This document shows positions 36,965-45,846 of a stretch of DNA of 64,000 nucleotides, one piece after another. Position 1 is the first letter of the stretch. The number at the start of each line of letters is the position of its first letter. Source of the stretch: Paracoccaceae bacterium (GTDB taxonomy: Bacteria > Pseudomonadota > Alphaproteobacteria > Rhodobacterales > Rhodobacteraceae); NCBI GenBank assembly GCA_019454225.1, contig CP075370.1:2346001-2410000 (forward strand), read 5' to 3'. The notes under the pieces were generated by a model that was not told where the DNA came from, ran no database searches, and saw nothing but the letters and a program-made list of their open reading frames with translations. Both the position numbers and the translations under genes were made by a program.

Positions 36965-37696
36965 TTGACCCGCTCTCCCGAACCCGCCGCACGACATGCC
37001 GACCATGTGGCCATCATCATGGATGGCAACGGGCGCTGGGCCACGTCGCGCGGCTGGCCGCGGCTGGTCGGCCACCGTCGCGGCGCCGAGCGGGTGAAGG
37101 AGATCGTGCGTGTCGCGCCCGATCTCGGCATCCGCTGGCTGACCATCTATGCCTTCTCGACCGAGAACTGGAAACGGTCGACCGAGGAGGTGCTGGGCCT
37201 GATGGCGATCTTCGGCCGCTACATCCAGCGTGAGGCCGACCGGCTGGCCGCCGAGGGCGTGCGGATGCGGTTCATCGGGGAACGGTCGCGCCTTGACCCG
37301 CGGCTGCAGAAGCTGATGGGCGGGATCGAGGCGCGGACGGCGGGGTTCACGCGGCTGAACCTGACTGTCGCGATCAACTATGGCGGGCGCGACGAAATCG
37401 CGCGCGCCGCGCGCGGTCTGGCGCAGGATGCGGCGATGGGTCGGCTCGACCCCGCAGACATCACCGAGGCGGCAGTGTCGGCACGGCTGGATACCGGGGG
37501 CCTGCCCGACCCCGATCTGGTGATCCGCACAAGCGGCGAGTTCCGCAGTTCCAACTTCCTGCCCTGGCAGACCGCCTATGCCGAATGGGAGTTCACCGAA
37601 ACGCTGTGGCCCGACTTCACGCCGGACGAACTGGCGGCGATCCTGCGGCGGTTCTCGAACCGCGAACGCCGGTTCGGCGGGGTGCTGCGCGGATGA
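36965..37696 (+). CDS. uppS: Undecaprenyl diphosphate synthase UppS
   Basis: Makes the C55 lipid carrier for peptidoglycan and LPS from FPP and IPP. It has 243 residues. The family signatures are complete: IIMDGNGRWA with Asp20, AFSTENWKR, and RTSGEFRSSNFLPWQ. The start is TTG at 36965, with GCGAGGA at 36954-36960. The stop overlaps cdsA by 4 bases (ATGA), indicating coupling. Confidence 0.95.
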   Translation: MTRSPEPAARHADHVAIIMDGNGRWATSRGWPRLVGHRRGAERVKEIVRVAPDLGIRWLTIYAFSTENWKRSTEEVLGLMAIFGRYIQREADRLAAEGVRMRFIGERSRLDPRLQKLMGGIEARTAGFTRLNLTVAINYGGRDEIARAARGLAQDAAMGRLDPADITEAAVSARLDTGGLPDPDLVIRTSGEFRSSNFLPWQTAYAEWEFTETLWPDFTPDELAAILRRFSNRERRFGGVLRG

Positions 37697-38544
37697 CGGC
37701 CGAGGATCACGTCCCCCCACGCCCGCCGCGCTGGAGCGACCTGCGAAAGCGTGTCGCCTCGGCGGTGGTCATGGTGGCGGTGGGCGCGGTCGAGGTGTGG
37801 CTGGGCGGCGCGGCCTTTGCGGTGCTCGTGGTGCTGATCACCGGCGGCATGTTGTGGGAACTGGCGCGGCTGACCGCACCCTCGCGCCCGCAGGATGCGA
37901 TCCTGATGGGCGCCGGAGGCGGCGCGGCGCTTGTCATGACCTTCCTGAACGATGCGTCCTTCGCAGCGATCATCCTGCTGGTACCGGCCTTTGCCTTTGC
38001 CCTGACGCGCCGACGCGACCGCAGGCTGTCGGCGGCCTGGGCCGCTGCGGCGATGGTGGCGGGCTATGGCCTGGTCTCGATCCGCGAGGGATCGGGGACG
38101 GCGGCGCTGTTGTGGCTGATCCTCGTCGTCGTCGCGTCGGATGTGCTGGGCTATTTCGTGGGGCGGATGATGGGAGGGCCGAAGTTCTGGCCCGCGATCA
38201 GCCCCAAGAAGACCTGGTCGGGGACCGTGGCGGGCTGGATCGGCGCGGCGGGCGTCGGCGCGGGGTTCGTGGCGGCGGGGCTGGCCGGACCGGCCGGCTG
38301 GCTGCTGGTGCCGGTGTCGCCGCTGGTCGCGGTGGCCGGGCAGATGGCCGACATCGGCGAAAGCTGGATCAAGCGCCGTGCGGGGGTGAAGGACAGTTCC
38401 AACCTGATCCCGGGCCATGGCGGGCTGATGGACAGGTTCGATGCGCTGACGGGCGCGGTGGTGGCCGTGATGCTGCTGGGCCTCGTGGCCAACCTGCCGC
38501 TGCCCGCCCCGCATCCGTTCGGCTTGCCGTTCGGGGGACCGTAG
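37693..38544 (+). CDS. cdsA: Phosphatidate cytidylyltransferase CdsA
   Basis: Inner-membrane enzyme forming CDP-diacylglycerol from CTP and phosphatidate. It has 283 residues with several membrane helices and the C-terminal family signature SWIKRRAGVKDSSNLIPGHGG followed by LMDRFDA, with the expected K-R...K-D...PGHGG..DR pattern. The start at 37693 overlaps the uppS stop; a GTG far upstream at 37585 is inside uppS and rejected. It precedes dxr by 2 bases. Confidence 0.95.
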   Translation: MTAEDHVPPRPPRWSDLRKRVASAVVMVAVGAVEVWLGGAAFAVLVVLITGGMLWELARLTAPSRPQDAILMGAGGGAALVMTFLNDASFAAIILLVPAFAFALTRRRDRRLSAAWAAAAMVAGYGLVSIREGSGTAALLWLILVVVASDVLGYFVGRMMGGPKFWPAISPKKTWSGTVAGWIGAAGVGAGFVAAGLAGPAGWLLVPVSPLVAVAGQMADIGESWIKRRAGVKDSSNLIPGHGGLMDRFDALTGAVVAVMLLGLVANLPLPAPHPFGLPFGGP

Positions 38545-38546
38545 CG

Positions 38547-39728
38547 ATGCGCAGCCTGTCGATCTTTGGTGCGACCGGTTCCGTCGGTGAAAGCACCTTT
38601 GACCTGGTCATGCGGGCAGGCGGGCCGCAGACCTTCCGCACGGTCGCGCTGACGGGGGCGCAGAACGTGGACCGGCTGGCGCAGATGGCAAAGGCGCTGC
38701 GCGCCGAGGTGGCAGTGACTGCCGATCCGGCGCGGCTGGGGGATTTGCGGACGGCGCTTGCCGGGTCGGGGACCGAGGCTGCGGCCGGGCCCGAGGCGGT
38801 GGCCGAGGCGGCGGACCGCCCGGCCGACTGGGTGATGAGCGCGATCGTGGGCGCGGCGGGCCTGGTGCCTGGCCTGCGCGCGCTGCGGCATGGCGGCACG
38901 CTGGCGCTGGCCAACAAGGAGAGCCTGGTCACCGCCGGTCCCTTGCTTCTGGCCACGGCCACCGCGCATGGCGCCCGCATCCTGCCGGTCGACAGCGAAC
39001 ATTCCGCCGTGTTCCAGGCGCTGACGGGCGAACCGCGCGAGGCGGTGGAGCGGGTGATCATCACCGCCTCCGGCGGCCCGTTCCGCGACTGGCCGTTGGA
39101 GCGGCTGTCGCAGGCTACCGTGTGCGAGGCGGTCGCGCACCCCAACTGGTCGATGGGCCAGCGGATTTCCATCGATTCGGCCTCGATGTTCAACAAGGCG
39201 CTCGAATTGATCGAGACGCGCGAGTTCTTCGGCTTTGATCCCGCGCAGATCGAGGCGGTGGTGCATCCGCAGTCGATCATCCACGCCATGGTGGGGTTCC
39301 GCGATGGCGGCATCATGGCGCACCTCGGTCCGGCCGACATGCGCCACGCCATCGGATATGCCTTGAACTGGCCCGACCGCGCCGCCCTGCCGGTCGAGCG
39401 GCTTGACCTTGCGCGGCTGGGCAGCCTGACGTTCGAGGCCCCGGATGCGCAGCGGTTTCCCGCGCTTCGCCTGGCGCGCGAGGTGATGGCGGCGCGCGGC
39501 CTGTCGGGCGCCGCCTTCAACGCGGCGAAGGAAGTGGCACTTGACCACTTCATCGGCGGCGGCCTGCGCTTCCTGCAGATGGCCGAGGTGGTGGAAGAGA
39601 CGCTGTCCCGGCTTTCGCGCGATACGCGCCTTGAAAAAGCCGCGAGCGGGCTTGAGGACGTGCTGTTCATGGACCATCTCGCACGGCAGACGGCGGCCGA
39701 GGCGGTCGAGCGGCAACAGGGCAGGTGA
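38547..39728 (+). CDS. dxr: 1-deoxy-D-xylulose 5-phosphate reductoisomerase Dxr
   Basis: Second step of the non-mevalonate isoprenoid pathway, making MEP from DXP with NADPH. It has 393 residues: nucleotide-binding GATGSVGEST (8-17), LANKESLVTAG, the metal/substrate stretch PVDSEHSAVFQAL, ITASGGPFRDWP and HPNWSMGQRISIDSASMFNKALE. The start is 2 bases after cdsA; the stop overlaps rseP by 4 bases (GTGA). Confidence 0.96.
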   Translation: MRSLSIFGATGSVGESTFDLVMRAGGPQTFRTVALTGAQNVDRLAQMAKALRAEVAVTADPARLGDLRTALAGSGTEAAAGPEAVAEAADRPADWVMSAIVGAAGLVPGLRALRHGGTLALANKESLVTAGPLLLATATAHGARILPVDSEHSAVFQALTGEPREAVERVIITASGGPFRDWPLERLSQATVCEAVAHPNWSMGQRISIDSASMFNKALELIETREFFGFDPAQIEAVVHPQSIIHAMVGFRDGGIMAHLGPADMRHAIGYALNWPDRAALPVERLDLARLGSLTFEAPDAQRFPALRLAREVMAARGLSGAAFNAAKEVALDHFIGGGLRFLQMAEVVEETLSRLSRDTRLEKAASGLEDVLFMDHLARQTAAEAVERQQGR

Positions 39729-41071
39729 ACCGCGTGGACTTGATCGGACTGATCCCCTCATTCGGAAACCTGGCGTTCACGCTGGCGGTGTTCGTTCTGG
39801 CCCTTTCGGTCATCGTCGCGGTCCATGAATACGGTCACTACATCGTCGGCCGCTGGTCGGGAATCCATGCCGAGGTGTTCAGCCTTGGCTTCGGCCCGGT
39901 CGTCTGGAGCCGCATGGATCGGCGCGGCACCAAGTGGCAGGTTGCGGCGCTGCCGTTCGGCGGGTTCGTGAAGTTCCTCGGCGATGCCGACGCGGCATCG
40001 GGCAAGGACGGCGCGCTGATGTCGCGCCTGTCGCCGGCCGAACGGCGCCGCACGGTGCACGGCGCGCCGCTGTGGGCGCGGTCGGCGACGGTCGCTGCAG
40101 GACCGGTGTTCAACTTCGTGCTGTCGATCCTGATCTTCACCGGCTGGTTCCTGCTGAACGGCGTGGCCACCGAGGCGCCCGTGGTCGGCCAGATGAAGGC
40201 GACACCCTTTGCAGGCGAAAGCCTTCGTCCGGGCGACCGTGTGCTTGCCCTGAACGGCGTGGACACGCCCGATCTGGCCGCTCTGGTCGCGGCGTCGACC
40301 GCCATGGCGCCGGGGGATGTGGCCGAATACCGGGTCGACCGGTCGGGTCAGGTGATGACCTTCGCGGGCCCCCATCCGTTCCCGCCACTGGCCGACGGGG
40401 TGGGGCCGCAGTCTGCGGCCCAGGCGGCCGGGATGCAGCGCGGGGATCTGGTGACGGCGGTCGATGGCCAGCCGATCCAGACCTTCCAGCAACTGCGCGA
40501 CATCGTCGGCAATTCCGTTGGCCGCGAACTGCGCCTGACCCTGTGGCGCGGGGGCGAGACCGTCGAGATTGCGCTGACGCCGCGCCGCATGGACCTGCCG
40601 CTGCCAGAGGGCGGATTCGAGACCCGCTGGCTGATCGGGCTGTCGGGGGGGCTGGTCTTTGAACCGCAGACCCGCGTGCCCGGTGTGTTCGAGGGGATCG
40701 GCCTGGGGATATCCGAGACCTGGCGGATCGCCACGACCTCGCTTTCGGGCCTGTGGCACATGATCACGGGAGCGATCTCGACCTGCAACCTTCAGGGCCC
40801 TGTGGGAATCGCCGAAAGCTCGGGCGCCGCCGCATCGCAGGGGACGGTGTCGTTCATCCTGTTCGTGGCCATGCTGTCCACCGCCGTGGGGCTGCTGAAC
40901 CTGTTCCCCGTGCCGGTCCTGGACGGCGGACATCTGGTGTTTCACGCATGGGAAGCGGTGACCGGCCGTCCGCCCTCGGACCGCGCGCTGCGGGTGCTGA
41001 TGGGTGCGGGCCTGACCCTGCTGCTGTCACTGATGCTTTTCGCGCTTGGAAACGATCTGTTCTGTCCCTGA
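39725..41071 (+). CDS. rseP: Site-2 intramembrane metalloprotease RseP
   Basis: Membrane zinc protease that completes anti-sigma-factor cleavage in the envelope stress response. It has 448 residues: first helix with HEYGH (34-38), a PDZ region around residues 130-300 (RPGDRVLALNGVD; GVGPQSAAQAAGMQRGD), and the C-terminal LDGGHLVFHAWE motif giving the third metal ligand. GTG start overlapping dxr. It lies directly upstream of bamA, with a small membrane protein gene between. Confidence 0.95.
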   Translation: MNRVDLIGLIPSFGNLAFTLAVFVLALSVIVAVHEYGHYIVGRWSGIHAEVFSLGFGPVVWSRMDRRGTKWQVAALPFGGFVKFLGDADAASGKDGALMSRLSPAERRRTVHGAPLWARSATVAAGPVFNFVLSILIFTGWFLLNGVATEAPVVGQMKATPFAGESLRPGDRVLALNGVDTPDLAALVAASTAMAPGDVAEYRVDRSGQVMTFAGPHPFPPLADGVGPQSAAQAAGMQRGDLVTAVDGQPIQTFQQLRDIVGNSVGRELRLTLWRGGETVEIALTPRRMDLPLPEGGFETRWLIGLSGGLVFEPQTRVPGVFEGIGLGISETWRIATTSLSGLWHMITGAISTCNLQGPVGIAESSGAAASQGTVSFILFVAMLSTAVGLLNLFPVPVLDGGHLVFHAWEAVTGRPPSDRALRVLMGAGLTLLLSLMLFALGNDLFCP

Positions 41072-41102
41072 CGACAATTGCGTCAATCGCGCGCCGCAAT
41101 GA

Positions 41103-41148
41103 CGCCACAGTCGCGGTCTAGACCAAACGCGGGTAGACGACTGTGGCG
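41103..41148 (+). promoter_or_regulatory. Leader hairpin before the 47-residue membrane protein gene
   Basis: A perfect 11-bp inverted repeat (CGCCACAGTCG at 41103-41113, CGACTGTGGCG at 41138-41148) with a 24-base loop that itself contains the palindrome GGTCTAGACC (41115-41124). The second arm runs into the ribosome site GGCGGGGA just before the ATG at 41157, so folding could hide it. It could instead be a DNA operator. Confidence 0.55.
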
Positions 41149-41156
41149 GGGACGAC

Positions 41157-41300
41157 ATGCAGACGGTTATGGATGGCTATCGCGGGATCTCGCTGATCCT
41201 GTACCTGAACTTCGACAGGCTCTTCACGCTGGGCACGATCCTCGTGGGCCTGCTTGCTGGCGCGTTCCTCGGTCAGGCCATCGTCCAGCCCATCCAGTGA
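41157..41300 (+). CDS. Small single-pass membrane protein (47 residues), unknown function
   Basis: Short gene starting ATG CAG ACG GTT ATG with GGCGGGGA just upstream. The protein begins MQTVMDGYRGISLILYLNFD and then has one hydrophobic helix, LFTLGTILVGLLAGAFLGQA, ending VQPIQ. It lies alone between rseP and bamA, has its own ribosome site, a leader inverted repeat and a terminator 27 bases after its stop, so it is a separate expressed unit and not a fragment. I do not recognise the family. The location suggests an envelope-related role, but that is only context. Confidence 0.65.
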   Translation: MQTVMDGYRGISLILYLNFDRLFTLGTILVGLLAGAFLGQAIVQPIQ

Positions 41301-41327
41301 CGGCGTGGCCGTTTCGGCACCTCCAGG

Positions 41328-41349
41328 GGCCCCCGTTTCGGGGGCCTTT
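41328..41349 (+). terminator. Intrinsic terminator after the small membrane protein gene
   Basis: A perfect 8-bp stem GGCCCCCG / CGGGGGCC with loop TTT, followed by TTTCGC. It lies 27 bases after the small gene and 139 bases before bamA, so bamA probably has its own promoter in 41350-41488, where I saw no clear boxes. Confidence 0.7.
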
Positions 41350-41488
41350 CGCATTCCGGCAGCCCGCCGCAACCACCGCCTGCGGCGATCCGTTCGAAAC
41401 CTGCAAACCATCGCCGCGCCGTGGCTTTTGACATCCCGGGGCATTCCCGCTAACCAGTCCGGAAGCACGGAATGGACGGGGCGGGACG

Positions 41489-43846
41489 ATGGATATTGCG
41501 TTTGGTCGCATTTTGGCACGCAAGATGTGGATAACTTTTGCGGCCCGGCTGGCGCTTGTTCCGGTTTTTCTTGCGGTCGCAACGGCTTCTCCGACGTTGC
41601 TGCTGCTGGGGTCCGGCCCGGCCCTTGCACAGACCTATTCCTTTTCGAACGTCGCCATCGAGGGGAACGAGCGCGTTGACGCGGCCACCATCCTGTCCTT
41701 CGCCGGAATCGGGCGCGGCCAGCGTGTCAGCGGGGGCGAACTGAACGACGCCTACCAGCGGATCGTGGACTCCGGGCTGTTCGAAACCGTCGAGATGGTG
41801 CCGCAGGGCAACAGGCTGCTGATCCGGGTGCGCGAGTATCCGACGATCAACGTCATCAACTTCGAGGGCAACCGCCGCCTGAAGGACGAGAACCTGCAGG
41901 CACTGATCCGGTCGCAGTCGCGCCGTGTCTATTCGCCCGCGCAGGCCGAAGCCGACGCCACCACCATCACCGAAGCCTACGAGAATGCGGGCCGGGTCGC
42001 CGCGACGGTCGATCCGCGCATCATCCGCCGGTCCGGCAACCGTGTCGATCTCGTGTTCGAGATTCGCGAGGGCCGTGTCAGCGAGATCGAGCGCATCGGC
42101 TTTGTCGGCAACCGCAACATCAGCGACCGCCGCCTGCGGCAGGTTCTGGCAACCAAGCAGGCGGGTCTGTTCCGCCAGATCATCTCGCGCGATACGTTCG
42201 TTGCCGACCGTCTGGAATTCGACAAGCAGCTTCTGCGCGACTTCTATGCGTCGCGCGGTTATGTCGATTTCGAGGTGCTGGACGCCAGTGCCGAGATCAC
42301 CCGCGAACGCGACGCCTTCTTCGTGACCTTCACGATCCGCGAGGGGCAGAGCTTTCGCGTGGGTTCGGTCAGCGTCGTGTCCGAGATCGACGAGGCCGAT
42401 GCCGAGGAATTCCGCAGCGTGATGCGGCTGCGGTCGGGCGTGACCTACACACCCACCGTCCTCGAGACAAACATCACCCGGATGGAGAACCTCGCGCTGC
42501 GCAAGGGCCTGAACTTCGTCCGTGTCGAACCCCGGATCACCCGCAACGACCGCGACCTTACGCTGGATGTCGAGTTCGCGATCACCCGTGGCCCGCGCAT
42601 CTTCGTCGAGCGGATCGACATCGAGGGGAACACCACCACGCTCGATCAGGTGATCCGCCGGCAGTTCCGTACCGTCGAGGGCGATCCCTTCAACCCCCGC
42701 GAAATCCGTCAGGCTGCCGAGCGCATCCGGGCGCTGGGCTTCTTCTCGAATGCGAATGTCGAGGCCGAGCAGGGCTCGGGTTCGGACCAGGTCATCGTGA
42801 ACGTGGATGTCGAGGAACAGCCGACCGGCTCGCTGGGTCTCGGCGCAAGCTACGGTGTGGACAGCGGGATCGGTTTCAACATCAGCTTCAGCGAAAACAA
42901 CTTCCTTGGCCGCGGACAGTCGCTTTCGCTCGGCGTCACCACCGCCAGCGAAAGCAAGAGCGCGACGCTGAGCTTTGGCGAACCGGCCTTCCTGGGGCGT
43001 GACCTGCGGTTTGGTCTCGATCTCTACTATACCGAGAATGATAGCGAGGACTCGCTCTACAATACGCGCAACGTCGGTCTTCGCCCGTCGCTTGGCTTCC
43101 CGGTGGGCGAGAACTCGCGCTTCGACCTGCGTTACCGGATCAGCCAGGACCGGATCACCGGGGTTCCGGATGGAAGCTCGGCGATCATTCAGAAAGAGGC
43201 AACGCTGGGTGCGCTTGTCACCTCGTCCCTTGGCTACAGCTATACCTATGATAGCCGGCGCACCGGGCTGAACCCGTCGGGCGGCGTGCTGCTGCGCTTC
43301 GGCCAGGATTTCGCAGGTCTCGGCGGGGATACGAAGTTCGTGCAGACCAGCGTGACCGCGCTTGGCGAGCGGCGCATCCTGAACGACGAGGTGACGCTTC
43401 GTGCGGTGTTCGAGGGCGGCGCGATCAACATGATCGACGGCGAGAGCCGCGTGACCGAGCGCTTTTTCGGCATCGGCAAGATCCGCGGATTTGAACGGTT
43501 CGGGCTTGGGCCGCGCGACCTGGAATCTCCGAACCAGGACGCGCTTGGCGGCAACTTCTTCTTTGTTGCGCGTTTCGAAGCAGAGTTCCCTCTGGGCCTG
43601 CCCGAGGAATACGGCATCAAGGGCGGCCTGTTCTTCGATGTCGGATCGGTCTGGGGGCTGAACAACCGCATCGGCACGAACGGGATCGAGGTCGATGACA
43701 GCCTGCATCTGCGGTCTTCCATCGGGGTGTCGCTGTTCTGGGATACGCCGGTCGGTCCGCTGCGGTTCAACCTGTCGCGGGCGCTTGAAAAGCAGCCCTA
43801 TGACAAGGAACAGACCTTCGACCTGACCATCTCGACGCAGTTCTGA
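41489..43846 (+). CDS. bamA: Outer membrane protein assembly factor BamA
   Basis: Outer-membrane barrel that inserts other barrel proteins. It has 785 residues: signal peptide ending near GSGPALAQ, five POTRA domains (about residues 50-380; IEGNERVD, FEGNRRLKDENL, FVGNRNISDRRL and IEGNTTTLDQVIRRQF mark repeats), and a 16-strand barrel ending in the C-terminal Phe of TISTQF. The RGF-type motif appears as IRGFERFGLGPRD. The start could be ATG 41489 or the ATG at 41525. It overlaps the OmpH-like gene by one base (TGATG). Confidence 0.96.
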   Translation: MDIAFGRILARKMWITFAARLALVPVFLAVATASPTLLLLGSGPALAQTYSFSNVAIEGNERVDAATILSFAGIGRGQRVSGGELNDAYQRIVDSGLFETVEMVPQGNRLLIRVREYPTINVINFEGNRRLKDENLQALIRSQSRRVYSPAQAEADATTITEAYENAGRVAATVDPRIIRRSGNRVDLVFEIREGRVSEIERIGFVGNRNISDRRLRQVLATKQAGLFRQIISRDTFVADRLEFDKQLLRDFYASRGYVDFEVLDASAEITRERDAFFVTFTIREGQSFRVGSVSVVSEIDEADAEEFRSVMRLRSGVTYTPTVLETNITRMENLALRKGLNFVRVEPRITRNDRDLTLDVEFAITRGPRIFVERIDIEGNTTTLDQVIRRQFRTVEGDPFNPREIRQAAERIRALGFFSNANVEAEQGSGSDQVIVNVDVEEQPTGSLGLGASYGVDSGIGFNISFSENNFLGRGQSLSLGVTTASESKSATLSFGEPAFLGRDLRFGLDLYYTENDSEDSLYNTRNVGLRPSLGFPVGENSRFDLRYRISQDRITGVPDGSSAIIQKEATLGALVTSSLGYSYTYDSRRTGLNPSGGVLLRFGQDFAGLGGDTKFVQTSVTALGERRILNDEVTLRAVFEGGAINMIDGESRVTERFFGIGKIRGFERFGLGPRDLESPNQDALGGNFFFVARFEAEFPLGLPEEYGIKGGLFFDVGSVWGLNNRIGTNGIEVDDSLHLRSSIGVSLFWDTPVGPLRFNLSRALEKQPYDKEQTFDLTISTQF

Positions 43847-44496
43847 TGCGCGTCGCGGGCGCGGCGGTCGCGGTTCTGCTCGCCGCGGCGCCTGGCGCGG
43901 TGGCGCAGACTGCACCGGGCGATGCGCCGGCGGCCGTTCCGCTGTCGCCGGGCAGCGAGCAGGCCCCCGTTCTTGTGCTGCGGCAGGAAGAGTTCTTCGA
44001 GCGGTCTGCCTTTGGCCGGGCCTCGCTGGACCGTCGCGAGTCCGCATCGCGCGCCCTGATCGCCGAGAACCGCCAGATCGAGGCGGCGCTCGAGGCCGAA
44101 GAACGGGCATTGACGGCGCGTCGGCCGACCCTGCCGCCGGACGAGTTCCGCGCGCTGGCCGAGGCGTTCAACGACAAGGTCGAGCAGATCCGGACGGCAC
44201 AGGATGCCAAGGCACGGGCGGTGGCCCGCCTGCGCGATGAGGATCGCGGGCGCTTCCTGCAGGCCGCGGTGCCGGTGCTGGCCGAGATCATGTCGGAGCG
44301 CGGTGGGCTGGTGATCCTTGACCAGCAGGTCGTTGTGCTGAGTTTCGATCGCGTGGACATCACGGACGAGGCTGTGGCGCGGGTCGATGCGCGGATCGGA
44401 GCGGGCGACCTCGCCGACCCGGTGCTGCCAGATCCCGCCCCGCAACCGCCCGGCACGCCGGACGCCGCCCCTTCGCCCTCACAGGACGCGCCCTAG
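43846..44496 (+). CDS. OmpH/Skp-family periplasmic chaperone
   Basis: A 216-residue exported protein: signal peptide ([14 protein letters not shown]), then a helical Skp-like region with coiled-coil character ([42 protein letters not shown]) ending with the small beta motif [24 protein letters not shown], and a Pro-rich tail. It binds unfolded outer-membrane proteins in the periplasm. The start overlaps the bamA stop by one base, the usual bamA-skp coupling. Confidence 0.88.
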   Translation: MRVAGAAVAVLLAAAPGAVAQTAPGDAPAAVPLSPGSEQAPVLVLRQEEFFERSAFGRASLDRRESASRALIAENRQIEAALEAEERALTARRPTLPPDEFRALAEAFNDKVEQIRTAQDAKARAVARLRDEDRGRFLQAAVPVLAEIMSERGGLVILDQQVVVLSFDRVDITDEAVARVDARIGAGDLADPVLPDPAPQPPGTPDAAPSPSQDAP

Positions 44497-44584
44497 CCCG
44501 CCTTGCCCGTCGCCCGGCGAGTTGTTAGTCACGGAAACGGGCGTTGCCGCCATCGGCCGCCGGATTCAGGACAGGAGGAACCGC

Positions 44585-45052
44585 ATGACCGACCAGCCCG
44601 CCACGGGAACCGCCGATCTGTCGCTGATCCAGCGCATCATCCCGCATCGGTATCCGTTCTTGCTGGTCGACCGGGTTGTGGACGTGGTCATCAACGTGTC
44701 CTGCGTGGGCATCAAGAATGTCACCTACAACGAACCGCAGTTCCAGGGCCACTTTCCGGGAATGCCGATCCTGCCGGGCGTGATGATCATCGAGGCGATG
44801 GCGCAGACGTCCGGGGTGCTGGTGGGCCTGTCGATGGATCTTGTCGACAAGGGCGCGAATGTCTTCTTCATGGGGGTCGAGGGGGCCAAGTTCCGTCGCA
44901 AGGTGGTGCCCGGCGACGTGCTCGAACTGCATGTGAAGGCGCTGCGCGGCGGCGGGCGGGTGTGGAAGTTCGAGGGCCGCGCGATCGTGTCGGGCGAACT
45001 GGCCGCCGAGGCGACCTTCACCGCCATGTTCGACCTGCCCAAGGCCGTGTGA
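44585..45052 (+). CDS. fabZ: 3-hydroxyacyl-ACP dehydratase FabZ
   Basis: Dehydrates 3-hydroxyacyl-ACP in fatty acid synthesis and so competes with LpxA/LpxD for that substrate. It has 155 residues of hotdog fold with catalytic His56 ([13 protein letters not shown]) and Glu70 (IIEAMAQ). AGGAGG lies just before the ATG at 44585; the frame is open upstream but within the OmpH-like gene. Its stop overlaps lpxA by one base. Confidence 0.96.
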   Translation: MTDQPATGTADLSLIQRIIPHRYPFLLVDRVVDVVINVSCVGIKNVTYNEPQFQGHFPGMPILPGVMIIEAMAQTSGVLVGLSMDLVDKGANVFFMGVEGAKFRRKVVPGDVLELHVKALRGGGRVWKFEGRAIVSGELAAEATFTAMFDLPKAV

Positions 45053-45846
45053 TGATCGATCCGACTGCCCGAATCCACCCGTCGGCCATTGTCGAGGATG
45101 GCGCGCGCGTCGGTGAGGGATGCTCGATCGGCCCATTCTGCATTGTCGGGCCAGAGGTGGTGCTGCACGCGCGGGTCACACTGAAATCGCATGTGGTCGT
45201 CACGGGCTGGACCGAGGTGGGAGAGGATACCACGATCTGGCAGTTCGCGAGCATCGGCGAGATTCCCCAGGACAAGAAGTTTGCAGGCGAGCGCACCCGG
45301 CTGGTGATCGGCAAGCGCGGCCGGTTCCGCGAAGGCGTCACCATCAACACGGGCACAGATGGCGGTGGCGGCGTCACCACGATCGGCGACGACTGCCTGT
45401 TTCTGGCCAACGCCCATGTCGGGCATGATTGCCACATCGGCGACCGGGTGACGTTGGTCAACAGCGTGGGCGTGGCGGGCCATGTGCATATCGAGGACGA
45501 CGTGATCGTCGGTGGGCTGTCGGGCGTGCATCAATGGGTGCGGATCGGCAAGGGAGCGATCATCGGCGCGGTCACCATGGTGACGAACGACGTGATCCCC
45601 TATGGCCTCGTGCAGGCGCCGCGGGGCGAGCTGGACGGGCTGAACCTTGTGGGGCTCAAGCGCCGCGGGGTCGAGCGTGCCGAGATCACCGCGCTGCGTG
45701 CTGCCTATCAGATGCTGGCGCAGGGCGAGGGGTCCTTTCTCGACCGCGCGCGGCGGCTTTCGGCGGAAACGACCAGTCCCCATGTGCGCGAGATCACCGA
45801 TTTCATCCTTTCGGCCAGTGACCGCAGCTTTCTGACGCCGAAATGA
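45052..45846 (+). CDS. lpxA: UDP-N-acetylglucosamine O-acyltransferase LpxA
   Basis: First step of lipid A synthesis: moves a 3-hydroxyacyl chain from ACP to UDP-GlcNAc. It has 264 residues, a left-handed beta-helix with catalytic His125 in AHVGHDC and His160 in SGVHQW, the same numbering as E. coli. Residue 173, the E. coli hydrocarbon-ruler Gly, is Ala here, which could shorten the preferred chain. It starts on the last base of fabZ and overlaps lpxI by 4 bases. Confidence 0.96.
   Translation: MIDPTARIHPSAIVEDGARVGEGCSIGPFCIVGPEVVLHARVTLKSHVVVTGWTEVGEDTTIWQFASIGEIPQDKKFAGERTRLVIGKRGRFREGVTINTGTDGGGGVTTIGDDCLFLANAHVGHDCHIGDRVTLVNSVGVAGHVHIEDDVIVGGLSGVHQWVRIGKGAIIGAVTMVTNDVIPYGLVQAPRGELDGLNLVGLKRRGVERAEITALRAAYQMLAQGEGSFLDRARRLSAETTSPHVREITDFILSASDRSFLTPK

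Noticed and set aside
37578-38546. In-frame upstream extension of dxr
   Set aside because: It lies wholly inside uppS and cdsA in another frame; dxr motifs begin directly after the ATG at 38547.
41450-44110. 886-residue open frame on the minus strand across bamA
   Set aside because: It is antisense to bamA, whose POTRA and barrel motifs are clear. The antisense product is His/Arg/Gln/Asp-rich without domains, the usual result of high third-position GC.
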